Shown piece after piece: positions 1 to 5,194 of a stretch of 5,194 nt of DNA. Numbering within the stretch: the stretch's first letter is position 1; each line of letters opens with the position of its first letter. The translations under genes were made by a program, and so were the position numbers. The notes under the pieces were generated by a model. The model was given only the letters and a program-made list of their open reading frames with translations, was not told the DNA's origin and ran no database searches. The DNA is taken from contig JAKMGM010000109.1 in NCBI GenBank assembly GCA_022424925.1, forward strand, positions 1 to 5,194, given 5' to 3'. This DNA comes from Candidatus Poseidoniaceae archaeon (lineage in GTDB: Archaea > Thermoplasmatota > Poseidoniia > Poseidoniales > Poseidoniaceae).

Positions 1-1245
1 CTATACCTTGAAGAGAATCAAGGGCTTGAGGATGAACGGGTTGAGTTGATTGAAGAGCGTACGAGCCTTCATGTTCAATTACAACAGAAAGCAAATGATG
101 CTCGGGCTCGTCGAGGTTTAGTCGAAGAAATGGGCCGTGCATTGGCTCTTAAGGACGAATCAATTCATGAGACCCGTCTCGAAATGGCTGAGAATAACAT
201 CCCTGCAGCTGAACAAGGTGTTAGATTGCCAAGTGTGGGCGACGCTGAACGGAATGAACGTACGCTCCAGCGCCGCCTTGATTCTCACGGGCCGGTCAAC
301 ATGCTCGCTATCGAACAGTACGACGCTTGCGAGGCTCGTTTGGACGAAATGAAAGGGGATTTCAAGGTCTTACAAGAACGTCGAAAACATCTTATTTCCG
401 TCACAGAGCAACTAGAAAACCAGCGAAAGGAACGTTTACTTAGGGTCTTGGAAAAAGTCAATGAAAATTTCAAGAAGGCCTACGAATCACTGAGCGATGG
501 CGGTCGTGGTGAATTGTTCCTTGAGAACGTCGATGAGCCGTTCAAAGGGGGTCTTGAATTGTGGGCACAACCGCGTGGAAAGTCAGCGAAGGTGACTCGC
601 CACCAGTTGTCTGGAGGTGAGCAATCAATGGCAGCACTCGCACTCATTTTCGCGATTCAAGACTACGATCCAAGCCCATTCTATTACTTCGATGAAGTTG
701 ACCAGAACCTCGACGGTTACAACGCTGAACGAATCGCATTGATGTGCAGAGAGCGCAGTAAACGTGCACAATTCATTATGGTCACACTGCGAAAAGTATC
801 GCTTCGTTTGGCAGACCACCACATCGGTATTACTCATGGAGGCGATGGATGCGGCCGTCGCATCGTTGACTTTGACCGAGACAAGGCTATTGCTTTGGGT
901 GAAAAGGCTCTGGCTGAAGCAGAAAAAGACAATGAAAAGAACCATTCAAGAATCGAAGAAGCAACAGCAGCCCACCATGAGATGCCTGTTGTTCCGGAAC
1001 CTTTGGCAACACCTACCAGTCTCGGTGGACTGCTCAAACACATGCCGCCAACTGAACCACCGTCTCCAATCCATTCAGGCCTTGAGGCACTAGCAGAGCG
1101 TACTGTCGAACTGACGGAAGATATCCAAGAATATGCCGAGGTTGCTCACGCTGTTCAAGCAGCAGATGCAGCAGATGCAGCAGATACTGAAGAGACCAAA
1201 GAGAATGGAATTGAATCCATCGATATCGAAGATGAAACCGTTTGA
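1..1245 (+). CDS. smc: SMC chromosome segregation ATPase, C-terminal part (5' truncated by window)
   Basis: The frame is open from base 1, so this is the last 414 residues of a longer protein. SMC dimers bind DNA and, with the kleisin ScpA and with ScpB, use ATP to compact and segregate the chromosome. Seen here: the end of the returning coiled coil; the SMC-typical GPVNMLAIEQYD (residues 97-108); a further helical stretch to about 155; the ABC signature LSGGEQSMAALALIFAIQ (203-220); Walker B FYYFDE with D231/E232 followed by the D-loop VDQNLDG; and VTLRKVSLRLAD near 261-272, which occupies the switch region. These are the C-terminal half of the ABC head; Walker A lies in the missing N-terminal part. 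After VDFD (289-292) come about 122 further residues, with a proline-rich middle and an acidic end, beyond where an SMC normally stops. The stop overlaps the scpA Shine-Dalgarno site, which indicates an operon. Family assignment is very secure. Confidence 0.96.
   Translation, partial: LYLEENQGLEDERVELIEERTSLHVQLQQKANDARARRGLVEEMGRALALKDESIHETRLEMAENNIPAAEQGVRLPSVGDAERNERTLQRRLDSHGPVNMLAIEQYDACEARLDEMKGDFKVLQERRKHLISVTEQLENQRKERLLRVLEKVNENFKKAYESLSDGGRGELFLENVDEPFKGGLELWAQPRGKSAKVTRHQLSGGEQSMAALALIFAIQDYDPSPFYYFDEVDQNLDGYNAERIALMCRERSKRAQFIMVTLRKVSLRLADHHIGITHGGDGCGRRIVDFDRDKAIALGEKALAEAEKDNEKNHSRIEEATAAHHEMPVVPEPLATPTSLGGLLKHMPPTEPPSPIHSGLEALAERTVELTEDIQEYAEVAHAVQAADAADAADTEETKENGIESIDIEDETV
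1159..1185 (+). repeat. Three perfect tandem copies of a 9-base unit inside smc
   Basis: The unit GCAGCAGAT occurs three times without mismatch and in frame. It encodes Ala-Ala-Asp three times within the C-terminal extension of SMC. Its 9-base period keeps the frame, so changes in copy number by slippage would lengthen or shorten the tail without breaking the protein. The surrounding segment is low-complexity, rich in Ala, Glu and Asp. Confidence 0.85.
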
Positions 1246-1250
1246 GGTGA
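1244..1250 (+). promoter_or_regulatory. Shine-Dalgarno site for scpA
   Basis: GAGGTGA is fully complementary to the usual anti-Shine-Dalgarno 3' end of 16S rRNA and ends four bases before the ATG at 1255. It overlaps the last two bases of the smc TGA stop, so ribosomes finishing smc are delivered to the scpA start. This fits translational coupling and fixes the scpA start. Confidence 0.85.
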
Positions 1251-1254
1251 GTAT

Positions 1255-2469
1255 ATGGCTGAGCAACAATCCGGTTTGGACAAATGGTTTCTTCGACAGG
1301 ATGTCATTGACCAGTTGTTGTCTTCAGGTGAAGAATCACGCGAAGCAGTTCTTTTTGGTGATAAGATCATGGCTATCGCCGAACGCGAGGAGTCAGAGCA
1401 CCAAGCACTTGTTGACCCGTTTGACCGTTCTGTAGCCCTGGTCATGTCGTTAGTTCGTGACGAAGGCCTCGACGCTTGGAACATCGATTTGTCGAGTTTC
1501 TTGAAAGTGTTCACCGCTCGAGTAAAAACCGAAGCGAAAACCCTCGACTTACCTGCATGTGGGCGTCTTATTCGAATGTCGTGGGAAGTACTTCATGACC
1601 AAGCAGAAGACCTTTTTGAGCGAGTTCAATTCATTGATAACGAAGATGATTGGGACGACGACCATGGTTTTGGTTGGGAAGCCGACTACAACGATGAAGA
1701 CTTTCATTTTACCAACTCAGTTGTCCAGGGTAATGCGGATGCGTTTCTACCAGAGTTGCTTGAGAACCGCGTACGTAGAGATGAAGGTCGACCCGTGACG
1801 CTAGCTGAATTGTTGTCAGCATTCAAGGATGCATCGGACGATGCAGAATCGCTTCAGCTACGTGAGGAAAACCGTCTTGCGCATGAAGCAGAATTGAAAG
1901 AATATCTCTCAGATGTCGGCGGGCGAATGCATAACGAGGATTTGGAAGGCGATATCAAGCGCTGCTGGCAGGCATTGCGCTCTACATGCTTAGCCTCAGG
2001 CTCTGCTAAAGTTCCAGTAGTTGAAGTCATGGAATCGCTCAAACCAATTCTTGAACAAACCTTTGGCTCCGTTCCAGAGGGATACGACGACGAGGCGAAA
2101 GTTGCGTCGTTCATTGCTGGGTTATTCCTTACCCATCGTGGCTTTGCCTCGATAACTCAAGACAATGTGCCAGATGGTGTAATTTTCTTGGAGGATGCAT
2201 GGCCACATATCGAAACATTTGAGCAGGTGAGTCAGTTGATTGACGAGCAACAAAGTTTAGAAAACCAGCGGATCCAAGAGCAGGATACTGGTTCTGTTCG
2301 CCATGCCAAACTGAGGGCTGAGAAAGCAAGGCTTGCTGAAGAAGAATCTGCACGCAAGCGTGAGAAACAACGTGCGTTACAAGAAAAGGAAAGGGATGTT
2401 GTGGAGCACAATGCTGTAGGTGGAGTTGAAGAACAGTCGTACGATGACCATGAATGGTTGGTTGAATGA
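1255..2469 (+). CDS. scpA: ScpA-like kleisin subunit of the SMC complex, with long C-terminal tail
   Basis: This 404-residue protein is the likely kleisin that bridges the two SMC heads and carries ScpB. Residues about 52-125 resemble the ScpA N-terminal domain: DPFDRSVALVMSLVRDEGLD corresponds to the family's FEGPLDLLL...IRKEKLD segment, followed by NIDLSSFLKVF and a helix like the family's L(A)...LL region. A very acidic, aromatic stretch (126-150) follows, with several Asp and Trp. A charged linker leads to a probable C-terminal winged helix (about 231-315; AKVASFIAGLFLTHRGFASI resembles the conserved ScpA C-terminal helix). Residues about 329-390 form a highly charged, predicted helical or coiled-coil tail. 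Bacterial ScpA is usually about 240-280 residues, so both the insert and the tail are additions. The start is supported by a strong Shine-Dalgarno site. Its position between smc and scpB strengthens the call, since kleisins diverge strongly in sequence. Confidence 0.88.
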   Translation: MAEQQSGLDKWFLRQDVIDQLLSSGEESREAVLFGDKIMAIAEREESEHQALVDPFDRSVALVMSLVRDEGLDAWNIDLSSFLKVFTARVKTEAKTLDLPACGRLIRMSWEVLHDQAEDLFERVQFIDNEDDWDDDHGFGWEADYNDEDFHFTNSVVQGNADAFLPELLENRVRRDEGRPVTLAELLSAFKDASDDAESLQLREENRLAHEAELKEYLSDVGGRMHNEDLEGDIKRCWQALRSTCLASGSAKVPVVEVMESLKPILEQTFGSVPEGYDDEAKVASFIAGLFLTHRGFASITQDNVPDGVIFLEDAWPHIETFEQVSQLIDEQQSLENQRIQEQDTGSVRHAKLRAEKARLAEEESARKREKQRALQEKERDVVEHNAVGGVEEQSYDDHEWLVE

Positions 2470-2475
2470 AGGTGA
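2469..2475 (+). promoter_or_regulatory. Shine-Dalgarno site that favours the second scpB ATG
   Basis: AAGGTGA ends five bases before the ATG at 2481, which is ideal spacing. It starts downstream of the alternative ATG at 2466, which has no purine-rich site before it, only GAATGGTTGGTTGA. The site begins in the scpA stop codon, so scpA and scpB are probably translated in a coupled way. Confidence 0.7.
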
Positions 2476-2480
2476 CGAAA

Positions 2481-3089
2481 ATGACGGAAGTACCTATTGA
2501 TACTTTGCTCGAGGCCACTTTATTTGGTGCAGGGCGCTCTATGACCGTTTCAGAATTATCAGTCGCTCTGGGATACGATGAAGACGAAATGCTTGATTCC
2601 CTTTATTCCTTGCGCTCGACACTTAAACGACGCCGTGGGGGTGCATTACAGGTCGCAGAAGTAGGTGACAGGTGGGCTATTGAAGTGAAACCAGACATCG
2701 CTGCTCATTTGCCGAAAGAGACAAAAACAGAAATCCCTCAAAAATTACTGAAAGCAGCCGCACTCATTGCCTATCATCAGCCGATGCCTCAATCAAGGCT
2801 GGTAGAATTACTCGGGCAGAAAGCATATGATTACGTCCGTGAACTGGCACAACTTGGTATGGTTGACCGACGAAAGGACGGTAACACCCGCCGTCTTTCG
2901 ACGACTCGTCGCTTCTCAGAAACGTTTGGATGTCCATACACTGACCGTAAGAAGGTCAAGAAATGGTTTCGAGAACAAGTCAAAACCACTGGTCTGTTCG
3001 ATGGAATGGAAGATGCTGCTGTGCTCCAAGAAGAAACGGAAATCGATGGTTCCATCCAATCGACACTCCCACTTCGTGAGCAAGAGTGA
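2481..3089 (+). CDS. scpB: ScpB, winged-helix subunit of the SMC-ScpA-ScpB complex
   Basis: ScpB dimers bind the middle of the kleisin ScpA and regulate the SMC ATPase in chromosome segregation. The 202-residue product starts with the family's opening pattern (IDTLLEATLFGAGRSMTVSE, like IEALLFASGEPLSLEEL), which with about 65 more residues forms the first winged helix. The second begins near residue 87 with KLLKAAALIAYHQPMPQSRL, matching the conserved ALETLAIIAYRQPVTRAEI segment. It ends with MVDRRKDGNTRRLSTTRRFSET, matching the GR...LYGTTEEFLEYFG wing. The family's usual RGVDS-like segment after the QP motif is only loosely kept (LLGQKAYDYV). The C-terminal about 30 residues are acidic and variable, as is common. 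I chose ATG 2481 because of its Shine-Dalgarno; ATG 2466 overlaps the scpA stop and would add five residues (207 in total). It is the last gene of the operon and converges on the reductase gene. Confidence 0.92.
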   Translation: MTEVPIDTLLEATLFGAGRSMTVSELSVALGYDEDEMLDSLYSLRSTLKRRRGGALQVAEVGDRWAIEVKPDIAAHLPKETKTEIPQKLLKAAALIAYHQPMPQSRLVELLGQKAYDYVRELAQLGMVDRRKDGNTRRLSTTRRFSETFGCPYTDRKKVKKWFREQVKTTGLFDGMEDAAVLQEETEIDGSIQSTLPLREQE

Positions 3090-3090
3090 G

Positions 3091-4389
3091 TTATTCATTG
3101 CGTAACTGTTCGAGTAATTCACCGACCAGGGTCTGCGTTTTGGGTCCATCTGCTTGTTGCAAACGTGCGGCAACTGTTTCGATTTCTTCACCAACAGCTC
3201 CTGCTGAAACGGCCATGTTACGCGCATGCAGTTTCATGTGGCCGGCCTGAATTCCATTTGTCGAAAGTGCACGTAAAGCGCCGAGGTTTTGAGATAATCC
3301 TGCTGCAGCGATGATTCCAGCAAGTTCTTGGGCAGATTCTACACCAAGTATAGCCAGGTTCGCCTGAGCTACAGGGTGGACCTTGGAGGCGCCTCCAACG
3401 ATACCTACGGCCATTGGCGTTTCAATAGTACCAACAAGATTCCCGCTGTCATCCCGTTCCCAAGAGGTCATCGAACCGTACGATCCGTTGCTGTAGGCAG
3501 CCCAAGCATGGCATCCTGCTTCGATTGCTCTCCAATCTTGGCCACATGCAACACCAACACTGCTGATGGCGTTCATGACGCCCTTGTTGTGTGTTGCAGC
3601 ACGAAACGGGTCAGCCATTGCAAAATGCTGCGCTTCAAGAATTCCATTGATGACTTGAATACCATTGTCGTGTGTGCCATCTTCCGAGATCTCTTCCGGA
3701 GTAAACACGGCTCGAACACGTGCCAAACGATGTGCTGCTAGGTTCGACAGAATACGCAGATGGACTCGTCCGCTGGTGATTTGTTCGATACGTGGAGCAA
3801 TCAACTCCGCCATGGTATTCACGGCGTTCGCACCCATTGCGTCTCGGCAGTCGACAAGAATATGCACAATCAGCATCGGGCCGCTAAAGGAGTCAATGAG
3901 GCGTGTTTCAATACGTTTGCAACCGCCTCCAAGTCGTATCATCGTGGAAGGAAGACTGTTGCACAGCGCCATAAGTTCATCAGCAGATGCCAGAATATCT
4001 TTTTCCGCCTTTTCCCAGTCTCCACATTCAAGTACCTGCAACTGCGCAATCATCATTGGTTTATCGGAATTCGTATGAAATCCGCCGTTTTTCAAGCACC
4101 GCTTGGCCATGTTGGATGCTGCTGCGACAACGCTTGATTCTTCGAGGCAGAACGGAATGAGGTAATGCTTTCCATCAACGACGAAATTGGTGGCGATGCC
4201 TACAGGCAACGACATGGTGCCGATAACGTTCTCTATCATGCGGTCTGCTGCTTCTTCGCTTAGTGCCCCACATGCTTGCAGTGCCTCGATTTGTGGCTGG
4301 GAAAGGTTGGCCATTTCTGCTACAATTGCACGGCGTTCTGCAACGCTGTGTCGAAAAAAACCGCTTAGACGACTGTTTTCCACTGCCAT
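3091..4389 (-). CDS. Class II hydroxymethylglutaryl-CoA reductase
   Basis: This enzyme interconverts HMG-CoA and mevalonate using NAD(P)H and CoA. In archaea the reductive direction supplies the mevalonate pathway for isoprenoid ether lipids. The 432-residue product aligns along its whole length with the Pseudomonas mevalonii class II enzyme as I recall it (428 residues). Shared segments include MIENVIGT (51-58), EESSVVAAAS with the likely catalytic Glu84, LGGGC (153-157), DAMGANAVNTMAE (183-195), RAATHNKG with Lys269, GQDWRAIEAG with Asp285, VGGASKVHP (331-339) and GHMKLHARN with the general-acid His384. All four catalytic residues are present. There is no N-terminal membrane region, as expected for class II, so it should be cytosolic. 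ATG 4389 is chosen because MAVENSRLSGFF aligns with the family's start. ATG 4428 or TTG 4431 would add 13-14 unmatched residues. The gene is convergent with scpB and divergent from the ATPase gene. I leave the symbol blank because mvaA and hmgA are both used. Confidence 0.95.
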   Translation of the reverse strand: MAVENSRLSGFFRHSVAERRAIVAEMANLSQPQIEALQACGALSEEAADRMIENVIGTMSLPVGIATNFVVDGKHYLIPFCLEESSVVAAASNMAKRCLKNGGFHTNSDKPMMIAQLQVLECGDWEKAEKDILASADELMALCNSLPSTMIRLGGGCKRIETRLIDSFSGPMLIVHILVDCRDAMGANAVNTMAELIAPRIEQITSGRVHLRILSNLAAHRLARVRAVFTPEEISEDGTHDNGIQVINGILEAQHFAMADPFRAATHNKGVMNAISSVGVACGQDWRAIEAGCHAWAAYSNGSYGSMTSWERDDSGNLVGTIETPMAVGIVGGASKVHPVAQANLAILGVESAQELAGIIAAAGLSQNLGALRALSTNGIQAGHMKLHARNMAVSAGAVGEEIETVAARLQQADGPKTQTLVGELLEQLRNE

Positions 4390-4499
4390 GAGGTCACGAC
4401 CAGTCCTATCCACATATCCGTACCACATCAAGCAATCGGCAATTCACACATCCATGGCGAATCGTTCGACATCTCAAAATGTCGTCGTTTAGCTTTGGA

Positions 4500-4600
4500 G
4501 TAACGTGATTAACGGTTTCATTAACGCGTTAAGAACGCGTAAATGTTGCGTTAAATCGACTCTCGAAACTGGAGCGGCTGTGCCACTAACGCTTCTTAAC
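4500..4600. repeat. Cluster of TTAACG/CGTTAA elements with a 12-base palindrome
   Basis: Within 101 bases the core TAACG or its complement recurs: GTAACG at 4500-4505, TTAACG at 4509-4514, the perfect palindrome TTAACGCGTTAA at 4521-4532, GCGTTAAA at 4548-4555, CTAACG at 4586-4591 and TTAAC at 4596-4600. ACGCGT occurs twice (4524-4529 and 4535-4540), 11 bases apart. The two TTAACG copies are 12 bases apart and the two CGTTAA copies 22 bases apart, close to one and two helical turns. That is what an operator for a dimeric or cooperative DNA-binding protein would look like. It lies roughly 110-210 bases upstream of the reductase start and 60-160 bases upstream of the ATPase start, so it could serve either gene. 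The binding role is inferred. Confidence 0.6.
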
Positions 4601-4633
4601 AGGTCTTTCAAGGATTGAAACGAGGTGAAACAT

Positions 4634-4641
4634 CATATACC
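4634..4641 (+). promoter_or_regulatory. Weak TATA-box candidate for the ATPase gene
   Basis: CATATACC, with TATA at 4636-4639, lies 25 bases before the ATG at 4661 and is preceded by purine-rich GGTGAAA that could act as a BRE. If transcription starts at or very near the ATG, the mRNA would be leaderless. The match to an archaeal TATA consensus is short, so this is tentative. Confidence 0.35.
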
Positions 4642-4660
4642 GATAGGCGATTGGAAAGGC

Positions 4661-5194
4661 ATGCGAATAATTGGCAAAGAGATGGAACTGCCGCCTATGG
4701 ACGCAAACCCATTTTCCACATTGCCATTGGAAGCAAACGATTCCGATCTTCTTGTTGGACGCCAGCACATGCTCACTGTTCTATCGCAGTACATGGTGTT
4801 CCGTTCTCCTCGGCGAATACTGGTGCTGGGTGATCACGGCTCTGGTCGCACTTCCTTACTCCGTTGCGCTTCGAAAACTGCGCCTCTGGTCATCTACATC
4901 GACCACATTTCTCATTCAAACGCTGGATTGCATCTTTTGAAGGAACTGTATTCTCATTTTGTTCATTCAAATCCTCCAGAAGGTCGAAACATGTTGACTG
5001 AGCAGATTTTGTCGGCAACCCACCAATACACGGATGCTCTTCCACTCATTGTTCTCGATGCTTCGACAGTCGATATTTCAGCATTGAATGTGGCTTTACG
5101 TGACACGTTACCGTTTCTTGAAAGGTTGGAAGTGGTTATTGCCGTCGTGCTTGAAACAAAAGACAGAAACCTCCTCCCAGCCTCAATTTTGCAA
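4661..5194 (+). CDS. P-loop/AAA-like ATPase with altered Walker motifs, N-terminal part (3' end outside window)
   Basis: The frame stays open from 4619 to the end of the window; 178 residues are visible from ATG 4661. The layout fits an AAA-type NTPase: NPFSTLPL (16-23), then LLVGRQHMLTVLSQYM (30-45), like the VGR-E-L lead-in of many AAA proteins, then the beta strand and P-loop RILVLGDHGSGRTSLL (52-67). A likely Walker B follows at LPLIVLDAS (127-135), and EVVIAVVLE (157-165) is a possible sensor-1 strand. The Walker A lysine is arginine (R63), and the residue after Walker B Asp133 is Ala134 rather than Glu, so ATP hydrolysis may be weak or absent. No membrane segment is visible. Other possible starts are GTG 4625, ATG 4682 and ATG 4697; conserved sequence begins only near residue 16. 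The function is unknown. It does not look like Orc1/Cdc6, and I cannot name a family. Confidence 0.72.
   Translation, partial: MRIIGKEMELPPMDANPFSTLPLEANDSDLLVGRQHMLTVLSQYMVFRSPRRILVLGDHGSGRTSLLRCASKTAPLVIYIDHISHSNAGLHLLKELYSHFVHSNPPEGRNMLTEQILSATHQYTDALPLIVLDASTVDISALNVALRDTLPFLERLEVVIAVVLETKDRNLLPASILQ

Larger units (their letters stand above)
4390..4660. promoter_or_regulatory. Divergent intergenic region between the reductase and ATPase genes
   Basis: This is the only sizeable non-coding stretch in the window, about 270 bases with the starts chosen here, and it must carry promoters in both directions. No convincing ORF with family resemblance, tRNA or hairpin RNA is apparent in it. Its middle is richer in TTAA and CGCG steps than the genes. 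Weak TATA-like sequences lie about 25 bases from both chosen ATGs: ATAT at 4414-4417 for the minus-strand gene and CATATAC at 4634-4640 for the plus-strand gene. These distances fit leaderless archaeal transcripts, but both TATA matches are poor. Confidence 0.6.

Noticed and set aside
1..1245. Rad50 or another SMC-like ABC ATPase instead of SMC
   Set aside because: GPVNMLAIEQYD and the immediate linkage to scpA and scpB are specific to SMC, and no Rad50 zinc-hook or Mre11 partner is seen.
2129..2518. Minus-strand open frame of 129 codons across the end of scpA and start of scpB
   Set aside because: The composition is implausible, rich in His, Gln and Ser as expected from the complement of charged coiled-coil codons, and it overlaps two well-supported genes.
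3328..4137. Several overlapping plus-strand open frames of about 125-137 codons antisense to the reductase gene
   Set aside because: They lie wholly within a gene with full-length family similarity, have no supporting family motifs and no convincing Shine-Dalgarno sites. They are shadows.
4500..4660. Archaeal replication origin next to an Orc1/Cdc6 gene
   Set aside because: The neighbouring ATPase lacks Orc1/Cdc6 features (no usual GKTG Walker A, no DE Walker B, different N-terminal lead-in), and no long AT-rich unwinding region or ORB-like repeat is visible. The repeats remain unexplained, so this is not fully excluded.
4615..4940. Two plus-strand closed frames (4615-4833 and 4671-4940) upstream of and inside the ATPase gene
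   Set aside because: They lack recognisable motifs, while the third frame, open to the window end, carries a P-loop and AAA-like order. The first begins at a TTG that overlaps the Shine-Dalgarno-like site rather than following it.

Overview
The window looks like chromosomal DNA from an archaeon, most plausibly a Euryarchaeota/Thermoplasmatota lineage such as marine group II (Poseidoniales). The evidence is the gene content: an archaeal-looking SMC with a kleisin and ScpB in one operon, next to a bacterial-like class II HMG-CoA reductase of the kind found in Thermoplasmatales and Archaeoglobus. GAGGTGA/AAGGTGA Shine-Dalgarno sites match the usual 16S rRNA 3' end but do not by themselves separate archaea from bacteria. 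The phylum assignment is an inference, because no rRNA or other diagnostic marker is present.

Region 1 (1-3089, + strand) is a compact chromosome-condensation operon. It holds the 3' part of smc (5' end outside the window), then scpA, then scpB. The smc stop codon lies inside the scpA Shine-Dalgarno site. The scpA stop overlaps one possible scpB ATG (ATGA), although a better-placed ATG with its own Shine-Dalgarno lies 15 bases further on. SMC, ScpA and ScpB together form the DNA-loop-extruding complex for chromosome organisation and segregation. The C-terminal tails of SMC and ScpA look longer than the usual family cores.

Region 2 (3091-4389, - strand) is a full-length class II HMG-CoA reductase, the committed step toward mevalonate and so toward archaeal isoprenoid lipids. 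It converges on scpB with one base between the two stop codons.

Region 3 (about 4390-4660) is a divergent intergenic space. It carries a cluster of TTAACG/CGTTAA elements, including a perfect 12-base palindrome, and weak TATA-like sequences at leaderless-promoter distance from the flanking starts.

Region 4 (4661-5194, + strand, runs off the end) is the start of a P-loop/AAA-like ATPase. Its Walker A lysine is replaced by arginine and the residue after the Walker B aspartate is alanine. I see no RNA gene, insertion sequence or CRISPR array. The most unusual points are the degenerate ATPase, the palindromic element cluster beside it, and the extended tails of SMC and ScpA.
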